From Pythium myriotylum (lineage: Eukaryota > Oomycota > Peronosporomycetes > Pythiales > Pythiaceae): DNA of 64,000 nucleotides. Positions 30,125-40,626 of this stretch are shown in pieces. The position numbers and the translations under genes are program-made. Within the stretch, counting starts at the first letter, position 1. Every line of letters starts with the position of its first letter. The notes under the pieces were generated by a model. The model made no database searches, was not told the origin of the DNA, and was given only the letters and a program-made list of their open reading frames with translations. The DNA lies in assembly GCA_023091665.1 (NCBI GenBank), contig JALJCQ010000030.1, positions 2,544,501-2,608,500 on the forward strand, given 5' to 3'.

Positions 30125-33100
30125 TCAAATTGTTGTCGATGGTCTTTGATGTAGGTCCCCCGTGGCATCATGATGCGTCGGAGCAATGTACTTCTGAGAG
30201 ACACCGTCAGAGGACAGATAGAGACGAGAGAGGTTGCGTGGTCGAGTGGTTGCCTGACTCGTCTTGATTTGACGACCCCCAACTTTGACTGCCGGGTAGA
30301 CGTCAAACTCGAGGCTGTCGCAAGCTTTCTCGTCACGCTCTGCCCACAGCTCAGGGGATGGCAAGGGCGACAACGGGCGTGGACTCTGGTTGAGTGACCC
30401 ACCAAGAGGACCCAGTGGCGTTAGTGAGGGCATCGACGGCTTGTCGCAATCGAGTAGCCCGGGTCCGCACGAGATCGTGACCGAAGTTTTGCCAAGGTAC
30501 CGCTGCGGTATTCGATGAGGATCATTGCGCTGACGCAAGATCAAACCCTGCGGACGCCACCGATCGGTTTGCATCTCGGCATCCTCCATCTCTGGCGCGG
30601 CAGTCAGACCCACTTCTGTGTTTGTGCTTCGCTTCCATTCGGCCAAATCGTCGATCTCTTGAAGCTGCAAGCACACTGTGTCACAAAGGCACTCACCTCT
30701 TCCACACGACTAGATGCGTACCTTCTTGGTTAGCGCGTCTCGTTCGGCTGAAAGCTCGCGCACGGACCGCTCGAGAATAGCCACTTTTTGAATCGTCTTT
30801 CACGAGTCACTCGGAGTTAGTGTGTGTTTCGTATCTGCCGCGAAGTGATCGTACCTTGTCGTTCGTGCTAATCTCTCGCTCCCAGGCCTTGGTCTTCTCA
30901 AAGAGCATCGCCGTGAGACGAGCTGTGTCCGACTTCATCTCCTCATTCTCAGCTTTCACAGCTTTGAGATCCTCAGTCTGGATTGTACATCGCCCCAGTG
31001 CTTCCTGCAGCTCTTCGCTCGCTTGTTTCTATCCATGCAACGCTCTTCAGCGCCGTTGGGCGGTAACCGAAAGTTGTCCACACTCTCTTACCAGAGCTTT
31101 ATCAGTGCGGGTTAAATTGGCCTTGGTGACCTCGACCGTTAGCTGGAGCTTGCTGTTCTCGGCCTCCAAGTTGCGGATTACGAGCTGGTCCGAGTCGATC
31201 TTGTTCTCGGCCTCGTCGAGCTCGAGACGAAGGCCTTCGATGTTGTCAGCCATTTTCTTGAGCTCGATCGCGACCAGCTCCGCGCGCTGGTGGCACTGCT
31301 GGCTGAATTTCTTCATCGCGCGGTCCATTAGCACTTTCTTGCGCAGCTCCCGCTTGCGCTGAAGCAGCTCAGGCGAGAGCAGCGAGTCGGCCTCGTCCAT
31401 AGCGCTCTCGGCCAGCGGACGGTCGAGATCGAACTCGACGACCAGTGCCGCGTTGTTGCACATCTCGTAAGCGTAGTTGGAGATCGTGCGTAAAAAGTGG
31501 AGCAGGATTAGCCCACGCTCGTTCTCGTACTGCTGATCCCTTTTGCCTTCCTCCAATTCGCGCATCATGTCCTCGAGATGCTCAGCCGCACCGGCGCTGT
31601 CCTGGTTGAGGCGAGCTTTCAGTGCTGCCACGCTGAGGTCCCGCATAGGTTAGCCTCGACTTCATCAGCTATTAGAGAGCAAGAGAGACCTCACCTTCCG
31701 TTCAGGGTCTCGATCGCGAGCTTTGCCTCTTCCAGGCGATCTAGCAGCGTCTGGTTCTTGCGCTCGAGATCCTTTTGACGCACGTTTGTCAGTCAGGGCT
31801 TTCACAGAACAGACGCGCGAGAGATAATCGCACCGAAATGACTTTCTGCTGCTTCTGACTCTTATCTTTTCCGTCTTCGATCTCGATCAAGAGGCGGTGG
31901 AGATCTTCATGATAGGCCTCGAAAGCCTTCTCATCTAGCTCACCGATAGCGTCACCTTCACCGCCATCTCCTTCCGCAATCTGAGAGGATGATCCTCCTG
32001 ACCACCCGTCACTGGCACTCGTTGGTCGGCTCTCGCTCAGGCTATCAACGCCAGAGCTCGACCCTCCACCAGCGCCTACACTGCTACTTAAAGCCGAGGT
32101 ATTGGATGTTTTGGGAACCGCGAAGCGTGTGATGGTGGTTGTACTGGGCATGCGGCTGAGCTTCTTGCGCATTGGCACTGGCTTAGTCGGGGCGACATTC
32201 ACAGGGGTGACTTCTTTTTGGCGGATTAGGAGCCCGAGCAAGTCGTGTTCGCGCATCGATGCTTGCTCCAAGTGACACTGTGCGTCCTCCATCTTCTTTC
32301 GGATCATTGCCTTCACATCGACGGGGTTTCCTGTAGAATTTGGGCCACCCACTGCTACCGAGTTGGCTAATGCCCCATGGATCTTGTGGTCAAAGCTAGA
32401 TGGCGAAGAAGATGATGTCGCAAGTCCGAGTGGATCTCGCTGGAATTGTTCGAGATCTCGCAGTAGCTTCTTGTTGATACGGCGGAACTCTAAGTTCTGC
32501 TCTTGCGCTTCTTCCCGAGCTTTCTCTTCCTCCGCGAGTTGATCTTCGAGCTGTCGCTTGAGTTGGTCGGATCGCTGCATGGTCGTGGCCAATTCGTTCT
32601 TTAGCGCTGTCAGAGAGAGCTGGAGGTCATCGCTCAGTTTTGTCTTCTCTTTGAGAGCCGCTCGCTCGCTTGCGAGCTCCTCTCTCAGCTGTTTGGTCTT
32701 CTTCAGCTCTTCCTGAAGCTTGTAGTACGTCGCACCGTAGTCCGACTCGAGCTGTGCTCGGTCCACTTTTGCCTGGTGAAGCGTCTTGCTGATCTCTGCA
32801 AGCTCCTCCTTGAGGTGGTTGTTGGATGCCGAAAAGATATCGCGGTCGTGGTTCGATCGGATGAGCTGCTGTTTGACGTCTTTATACTCGGCCATGACAT
32901 GGTCCAGGTCCTCTTGAGTTGTCTGTGCTAGCTGCAGTTTTGAGCGTAGGCTCGCGATCAGCGTCTTTTGGTCGCGCTCCATTTTCCGCGATGCCTGAAG
33001 CTGCTCAAGCGTGTACGAGTTCTCCTTGACGAGCGCCTTGACGCGCTGCTGCAGTGCGTCGTTGAGGTCTTCCTTCTCTTTTGCTTCGGTTCGCATGCGG

Positions 33101-33747
33101 TGGACGACAGTCTTCATCTGCTGCTCGCTCTTTGCTGCACGCGCCATCTCTTGCCGAGCAGCGAGTAGCTCTTTGCTCTCGCCGTGGACGAGCTCCAAGT
33201 GACCACCGCACGTCTCACATGGATGCACTTTGAGCACGGTCTCGGCGGGCGCGAAGAGTGGTAGCACGTCGCGCAAGTCGATGGAAGGCACACTCGACAA
33301 ACGATCATCGCTCGGTGCCCGAAGCAAAGACGGTGGGCCGCCAGAAGTAACGACACTCGGGGCATTCGATGTGGTCGAACGAGATGATGACGGCGGTAGC
33401 GATGAGTGGACTACGCTCGCATGGTGAGCAAACGTAGGCACGTGACGGGTGTGGCGTAGCTCCTCCTTGACCACGATTACGTCGTGATAGTACGCACGTC
33501 GTACTACCTCGAGGATCTTGTTGCGCCGGGCGAGTTTGCCACGCAGGATTTCGAGCTGCTGCTCAGCGCTGAGGTGCTTGGCGGATTCGACGTCATCTTC
33601 GTCCTCGGCCTCGCCCGCGTCGGTATTGGCCTCGTCGTGACCTATCTCTTTTGCCAACGCCTCAGCCATGACGAGCGTCGAGCTTCGCCGTAGGCTCGGC
33701 GCGGCCTGGCGCTCTACAACGATGCCTGGAGGAATCGGAAGCGTCAT
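30125..33747 (-). CDS. Multi-exon coiled-coil protein, function unknown
   Basis: Start MTLPIPPGIVVERQ at 33747 (the frame extends to 33807 only with a GTG). Exon 1 runs to about 31834, then small exons at about 31770-31693 (DLERKNQTLLDRLEEAK), 31635-31091 (VAALKARLNQDS...LTRTDKAL), about 31027-30856, about 30788-30725 and 30665-30125. The protein of about 1,080 residues is dominated by long coiled coils. A small CETCGGHLELVHGESKE element and Ser-rich spacers interrupt them, and the tail is Pro-rich. No catalytic domain is seen. The architecture suits a cytoskeletal or basal-body scaffold, but nothing is specific enough to name it. Confidence 0.7.
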
Positions 33748-33803
33748 GTGTGACCAAGTGGAGACTGGTGACTGGGCCTCAAAAATGGTCTCTATTAATA
33801 CCG

Positions 33804-36513
33804 TCACTTCATGTAGCAGTTCACTACCTTTCTCAGCTGATAGTGGATATCCATGGCGGAAGGCCGGTTAGCAGGGGTGAAGCTCAAGCATTGGGCAATC
33901 AGTTCTCGGATCACAGTGGGGCATTCTGGCGACGTCGCCGGGACGAGTTGGCCAGTGCTCACGAGAACAGCGATACGCGTATTGGATATCGGCGAAGTTT
34001 CGTTTTCCTCGATTTCCCGCCGGTACGGATGGCGTGCCGTGTCCAACTCCACGAGAAGGACGCCGAGCGAGTAAATATCGGCCTTCTCGGAGTATCGTTC
34101 ACCACGTAATACCTCTGGAGCTATCCAAGCCACAGTACCCACGTCACCTGTCATGGTTTCCTCAAGCGAAACCTCTCGGCTGATGCCGAAGTCACTGAGT
34201 TTTGCGTGGCCGGCAGCGCTCAGGAGAATATTTCTCGCTTTGAGGTCACGATGGATGATCGGGGTGTCGAACGAGTGCAGGTAAACCAGAGCCACGACAA
34301 TGTCGATCGCGATATCAGTCTTGGCCTTGAGGTCGAATGAGCCCGCGAACCACTCGGACGGTCCCGAAGTCGGTTGGTGCTTTTGAAGAGCCGTGTTGAG
34401 GTCGCCTCCGGGCATGTACTCCATCACGGCAGCTATATCCAAAAGCGTGCTCCAAGATAACCCGATAAACCCGACGATATGAGGATGCTCCAATGTTGAG
34501 CAAAGTCGAATTTCGTCCATGAAACTGCGAATCACTGCCATATCCTTGGCTTTATCGGGCAATATCTGCTTCACCGCAACCTCACGACCGCGGAACCTGG
34601 CCAGGTGGACAACTCCAAAGCCTCCCTTCGCAATGATCTTGAGGATCTGGATCTCGTCGTATGCGATTCGATACGGGATAAGAGCCTCGTCGTTGCGAAC
34701 ATCGTTGCTTAGATATTCGTTAGACGGCACACTTGAGGCTGCTGTATCGCCAGTTTTCGCAGAGGATCCTGGCAGTGTCGAGGCGTCAGTGTACTTGTCG
34801 CCAATACTCCGGCGCGACCTGCGATATACGAGGAAGACGACCAACAAACACGCGATGCCACCGACTACGGCAAGGATTGTGATAAGCGTCGACTGAGACG
34901 ATGACGAGGAACCCGATGATGAAGTGTCCGCGTTAGGCGTAGGCGTGGGTGTGATTGAGGACGATGGAGATGATGTCGAGGAACTGCCGGACGCAGCCTC
35001 GCTTCGGCGGATAGCTGAGGGCTGGACTCGTGCAGGATACTTCGCGTTGAACACGGCGTCTAAGGAGCCGATCGTGTTAGTTGCCGTTCAGGAGATTGAG
35101 CACAAGCTGTCGTACCGTCTAGCACACACACTGCCAGATCACTATCGATGACCACCCGAGTGGCTTTGGGATCGTTACACGTCCGCTGTGGGGACTTTCC
35201 TGTAAATGTCAAATTCTTCATGATGGAGAGATCAGATTTTCGAATCTCGAACTCATTGAAAACTGAGCCTTCGAAATTGCTGAAACAACAACAAAAAAGG
35301 CTCAGCGGTAGCCTCGAACGAACAATAGAAAAGGAAGCCTACAGATTCTTCAGTTGGCTCGAGAGCTGAACGCCACGAAAAGTCGTAGTCTTGCAATTGA
35401 TGCACGAGCTAGATTTCGAGTTGAGTGAGACTGAAGATATTCCAAGACCAAAACAAATTACGTACAGGGACTGAAGGGTTTCGGGCATAGTCAGATTCGA
35501 GATGGTCTCCAAGCCGAGGTTTTCGTTCAGGTTCCTGATCGTCACAGAACGTTAGAAAAACTTTGCGGCCTAGGATGCGACCACTACCACGTACAGCTCC
35601 ACAAGTCCGTTCGGGATGGGGAAGTTGATGGACTGGAACTTGTTATTGTCGAGCGTTCTAAAGGAGACACGGTTGTTGAGATACCAGGGTTTCGTTGCGG
35701 TTGCTCGTGTAACATACAGCGCGATGATGGAGAGTGGCAGCGTGAAGTTGGATAGCGATTTCAGTGAGTTTGCACTGAGGTACCTGTGAATGCATACAAA
35801 TTAGAGAGATGCTCCTTCGAGAGTGCAGTGATGTTAAAACGTACAAGTAGAGGACGGTGTCGGGGATTTCGCCTTCTGCTATTCCTACGATTTGGTTCCC
35901 GATGAAGTCCCTGCGTTGTCCACGAGCAGGCTATTATCAGCAGCTCCGTATAACAGCACGTGCACGTTTTGGTGGACTCACAGCTCATAAAGCTTGGACG
36001 AGTACTTGAAGTTGCCGACTGTGACAAGGTTGTTGTAGAGGAGCATGCTGCCACCACAGAGCATCGTCAGACTCTCAATCTGAGGAGCTTGACGAGACGG
36101 GAACTCACACGTGGTACAGCTTTGGATACATGGAGAAGTCGGCCTCGGTGACAGCATTGTAATGGAAGTACCTGAAGAACAAACGAGCCGCTGAGTTTTC
36201 CGAGGCTTTTCCAGCGAGCGCTTCCCTCGACGCACAGTTCTTGGACCGACGGCAGACTCGCGATGCGCTTGATGCCTTTGGACTGGCAATCAAGACCCGT
36301 GACGGGAACCGTGTCGGTCCTGCGCAGCGTCACGGGCACGACCTCGAGCGTGCAGTTGGGGTCGAGAATCCAGGCCTCGCTGCTGTTGGAGGAGGAGACC
36401 ATGATGGTCCGGACGTCTGGCGCCGCGACGCCGCCGGCGTTCTGGCACGTGGCCGCGGCGTCGGCCGTGGCCAGCGCCGTAGCGACGAGCAGCAGCAGCA
36501 GCGACGTGACCAT
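33804..36513 (-). CDS. LRR-transmembrane TKL receptor-like kinase (kinase 2)
   Basis: Starts MVTSLLLLLVATALATADAA at 36513, a clear signal peptide, followed by the shared N-terminal module (CQNAGGVAAPDVRTIMV...WILDPNCTLEVVPV). The ectodomain is encoded by a string of exons of about 66-72 nt, each one LRR: YFHYNAVTEADFSMYPKLY, LLYNNLVTVGNFKYSSKLY, IGNQIVGIAEGEIPDTVLY, LSANSLKSLSNFTLPLSI and LDNNKFQSINFPIPNGLVE. The large last exon (about 35150-33804) adds a Ser-rich stalk, a TM helix (TLITILAVVGGIACLLVVFLV) and the kinase: IAKGGFGVVHL, VAVKQI, HRDLKARN, DFGIS, WIAPEVL. All catalytic residues are present. It is a tandem relative of the next gene. The stop is only 56 bp from the start of the coiled-coil gene. 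Confidence 0.85.
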
Positions 36514-37044
36514 GAGGAGACCGCGAGATGGGGGCGCGTTGGGCAGTGAGAAGGGTGGAGCAGAGCCACGCGCCCGATGGGATTCATAGACCGCGGAGAT
36601 GGGCTGGAAGAGGCCCACGCAGCTGGGCCCGACGGTGGTTTAACTGGACGTTTGTATCGACTCAGTCCTGCAGTACGGAGAGTGAGTTACGTCTCTTCCG
36701 ACCCATCCCAGCTGCCGTCACGCCACCACGTGGTGACTAGAGCGAGCTTGGGTTAACACGGGACTGGGCGTCTCACTTTTAAGTGAGACCGTAGTCGCCA
36801 TGGTGGTGAGTCAGCGCGGATGGCAAGCGGAGCAGTCGTTTTATTATTACTACGACGGCGACAGCTGCAGAGACGCTTGGTCTGATCTAGGTAGTGTGGC
36901 CATCGCGTGTGCGTCGTGTGAGACTGACAGACGGACACACTGCTTGACCGCGCAGCTGAAGTTGAGCCCGCTAGTCGTACGTATTAACATTCCCGACTCA
37001 CGAAATGCGCGTGATGTGTCTGGCTCGTGCATTCGACTTGACAA
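36514..37044. other. Intergenic region between tandem kinases 2 and 3
   Basis: 531 bp of 5' flank of kinase 2 and 3' flank of kinase 3. The kinase 2 frame stays open upstream to about 36618 but without an ATG before 36513. A short inverted word (TCTCACTTTTAAGTGAGA, about 36770-36787) is a perfect 18-bp palindrome. No gene is supported. Confidence 0.4.
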
Positions 37045-39769
37045 TCAGCCCATCAGGCGACTGACAATCTTGCGCAGCTCATAGTGGAGATCCATCGCGG
37101 TCGGGCGGTCAGCAGGATCGAAGCTCAGGCATTGAGATATCAGCGCCTGGATGGCGGGCGGGCAGTCGCGAGACGTCGTCGGCACGAGCTTGCCTGTGCT
37201 CACGAGCAGCGCGATTCGCGTGTTCGTCTTTGGAGCAGGCTCGTTGTCGAAGAACTCGTTTCGGTATGGATGCCGAGCCGTGTCCAACTCCACGAGCAGC
37301 ACGCCCAGCGAATAAATGTCGGCCTTCTCGCTGTAGCGCTCTCCTTGCAACACCTCGGGTGCGATCCAAGCCACTGTGCCGATCTCGCCCGTCATAGTCT
37401 CGTCCAACACGACCTCCCGGCTGATACCAAAGTCGCTCAGCTTGGCGTCACCGTTAGCGCTAAGTAGCACGTTTCGTGATTTGAGGTCGCGGTGAATGAT
37501 CGGGTGATCAAACGAATGTAAGTAGACGATTGCATCGATGATATCCAACGCCAGAAGACTCTTGGCCTTGAGCTCTGACGACGCAGCAAACCACTCGGCC
37601 GGGTCTTGCGAGTTCTCTTGAGCTTGGAGCGCAGATTTGAGGTCACCTCCGGGCATATACTCAATCACTGCGGCCACGTCGAGCAATGTACTCCACGACA
37701 AACCAATAAATTCAACAATCTTGGGGTGATCAAGCGATGCGCACAACCGGATCTCGCCCATGAAGCTTCGAATGAGGTCCATTTCCTTCGCTCTCTCCGG
37801 TAGAATTTGCTTCACAGCGACTTCTCGCCCTCGGAACTTTCCCAGATGGATAACACCGAAGCCACCTCTGGCCAGAGCACGAATTATTTGGATCTCGTCG
37901 CAAGAGATGCGATATGGCATGAGGGCCTCGTCGTTTCTGACGTCGTTGCCGAGGTATTCGTGGGGGGCAAACATTGGCACCGAGCCGGACCCGGTAGTCT
38001 TAGCAGAGGAGCCTTGCATCTGGATTGTGGAAGCATCTGTGTACTTGTCATCCAATTCTCGACAGGAACTCTTACCGCGACAACATTTTCGATACAAAAT
38101 GGCAGCGATGAAGATACAGATGACACCGGACACTACTGCGATGATGATGGCCACAGTTGAGGAGGATGACGTTGAAGATGATCCATCATTGGTCTCCGGA
38201 GCGGGCGTTTGCGACGAACTGCTTGAGTCACCTTCCTTCGGGTTTGCAGGGGTATATGGCTGCAGCCGATTCGCATACTTGGTGTTGAACGCGTCATCTG
38301 CGAGGAAGTTATGAGTAAATCTTATTCCTCTTCGATGCAACGAGCAAACGTACCGCTAATGACACAGGCGGCTATATTGGCGCTGATTTCAACAAGTTGT
38401 GCGCTAGGATCTTGGCACGATGACTGTTGTGCATTTCCAATAAATGCACTCTTCGCCAACTCCAAGTCTGTTTGGCGAACCTCGAAGTCCGTCAGTGTTG
38501 AGCCAGTAAAGTTGCTGCAGCATGGACCAAGAATCAGTAACCGTCCCTTCTTTGTGGGTAATATGTTGGCATCGGCGTACAGAGTCTGTATCTGAGAAGT
38601 GAGTTGAACTCCTCGAAAAGTTGTTGTACCACACTCAACGCAAGAACTGCGGAGTACGAACGGTTTAGATCGCTTTCAGTTATACAGAGGGGCAACTCGA
38701 CGTACAGTGACGTGAGCGAGTCTGGCAATGTGAAGTTCTCGACAGCTTTCAAATCGTTCCCGTCGAGTATCCTATCGAAAACGAAACCTCAGCGACCTAT
38801 AAACAACACCTGGATTCCAGTATTCATCGCACAGGTTTTCGAGACCGTTTGGAAGGGGGAAATTGACTGACTTGAAGTTGTTATTTGCCAAAAATCTGCA
38901 CAAATCCGAATATGTTAGGAATAAACGAAGAGCTTCGCGCTTCTATGAACGCACAGAGAGGACAAAGATGCTGGAAGTGAGATGTTGACGAGTGAACTGA
39001 TCTCAGCTTCTCCGAGGTACCTTCAAAGAGAAGCGTTATAAATTGCCGAGTAATGACTCAGAGCAACGACTTTTGGACTCACAGATACTGAACACCCGAA
39101 GGAATTACACCGTCCGGAATAGTCTTGATTGGGTTGCCTTCAAAGTCCCTGGTTGTCCACGTCTGAGAATCGATTATTGGTAGGCACAAGCTTTATTCAC
39201 GTACAGTTCATTCAACGAAGATGGAAATTTGAATCCGTCCACTCGCTTGAGGTCACACCATGCAAGAATACTGCCTCATCAAAGATTTTGTCAGGCTTGG
39301 CATTCCACGAATGCTGTGGTGAGCAAGCGTACATGTGGTTGAGCTTGGTATATCGGGAGAAGTCGGCCTTGGTGACGGCGTTGTTGTCGAAATACCTACA
39401 CCTCACGAATGGGTCATTTGTCTGCTGTGCACCAGTGTTGTGTTTCCTCACTCACAGTCGCTCGACCTCGGGCAGACTCTCGATCCGCTGGATGTTTCTT
39501 TCCGTGCAGTTGAGCATACTAGCCTTGTCGACATCAGATGTGACGGGCACGACTTCGAGCTCGCAGTCTGGATGGAGGATCCACGCTTCGGTGTTATTCT
39601 TAGGCGAGACCATGATGGTGGTGACGTTGGGAGCGGAGAGGCCGCCCGCCTCAGCACACGTCGCAGCATCAACTGAGCGCGGCATCGCAGCGAGCGCGAG
39701 CGCGACGCCTAGAAGCCGAAGCTTCGAGCGACCCACGCGGCAGCGGCCGGAAGGCGAGGGGCGGCGCAT
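37045..39769 (-). CDS. LRR-transmembrane TKL receptor-like kinase (kinase 3)
   Basis: Start MRRPSPSGRCRVGRSK at 39769, with hydrophobic LRLLGVALALAA and a cleavage-like SVDA before ATCAEAGG. The N-terminal module (NVTTIMVSPKNNTEAWILHPDCELEV, in two parts) matches kinase 2. LRRs are again on short exons (for example YFDNNAVTKADFSRYTKLNHM at about 39395-39330). The terminal exon (about 38340-37045) has a Ser-rich stalk, a TM helix (VAIIIAVVSGVICIFIAAILY) and a kinase with LARGGFGVIHL, VAVKQI, HRDLKSRN, DFGIS and WIAPEVL. The kinase domain is about two-thirds identical by eye to kinase 2, so the pair arose by tandem duplication. Confidence 0.83.
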
Positions 39770-40626
39770 CGAGGTCTTCAGCCTGTGCTGAGCGAGGTCT
39801 CTGTGAGGAAGATGGTGGTGGAGCTCCTCACGAGATGGGAAGAGCCGACCGCCATGTGTGATGATTGGTGGAGCGTTCCAGTGAGGAGGTTTGATTGGCT
39901 CTTATTAAGTGAATGTACTGACTACAACTCCACGACTTGAGCTGGCTGACAACATTTGCCCCGCCACGTCTCGGTTCACCAGTGTGTCACGCACGCGCAA
40001 GGGGCACTCGCACGCGTCCATGGGTGGAATCACAATAGCTCGATGGCAGCAATGACCGAGGCTCTCTGTCCAAGTCGAAACGAGTGACCCCGATATATAT
40101 AGCCAGTAGCTATGTAAATCATGAGTTCACTTGGTGCTTCAACGATTCGTCACGCGATGATGGGTTCGCCTTCCCGAGCCTTGTTAACACGATGTGAGTC
40201 GGACTGGGACCCGTCGACAGAGTCTGGATCTCGTTGCCAGCCACACCCATCGTGATTTGAAGTCTATCGGTTAAAATGGCTCATGCCGACACACTTCATG
40301 AGTCATGCTGAAGAGCGAGTGTCGGCGCTCGCTGAGTTGGCTTCAAGCGGTCGAGCAGTCTGTCGAGCAAGTGCAAACGCAGCGAGGCCAGTCGATGGTG
40401 CGAGGCTTGCTTTGATGTATGTGTAATACTATATACGTCTCCACGAACGGAAGGAACGCTACTCGGCTTCACTACCAGAACCAGGTGCACGAATGCAGAA
40501 CAGCGAGCACGACGAGATCCCACATGGACCTCTGCAACGAAGACAAGGCGAGATGATGCAGACACAAACGCAAAACACATAATACGGTTCTCTAACCGGT
40601 ATTTCAAACGAACCGAACCTAATCAA
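39770..40626. other. Intergenic region between kinase 3 and left inverted-repeat arm
   Basis: 857 bp without a supportable gene. Contains ATTGG elements at about 39863 and 39893 upstream of kinase 3. It ends at the outer boundary of the left arm, where homology with the right arm stops abruptly. A run of AACCGAACC-like words lies just outside the boundary (about 40590-40626). Confidence 0.4.
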
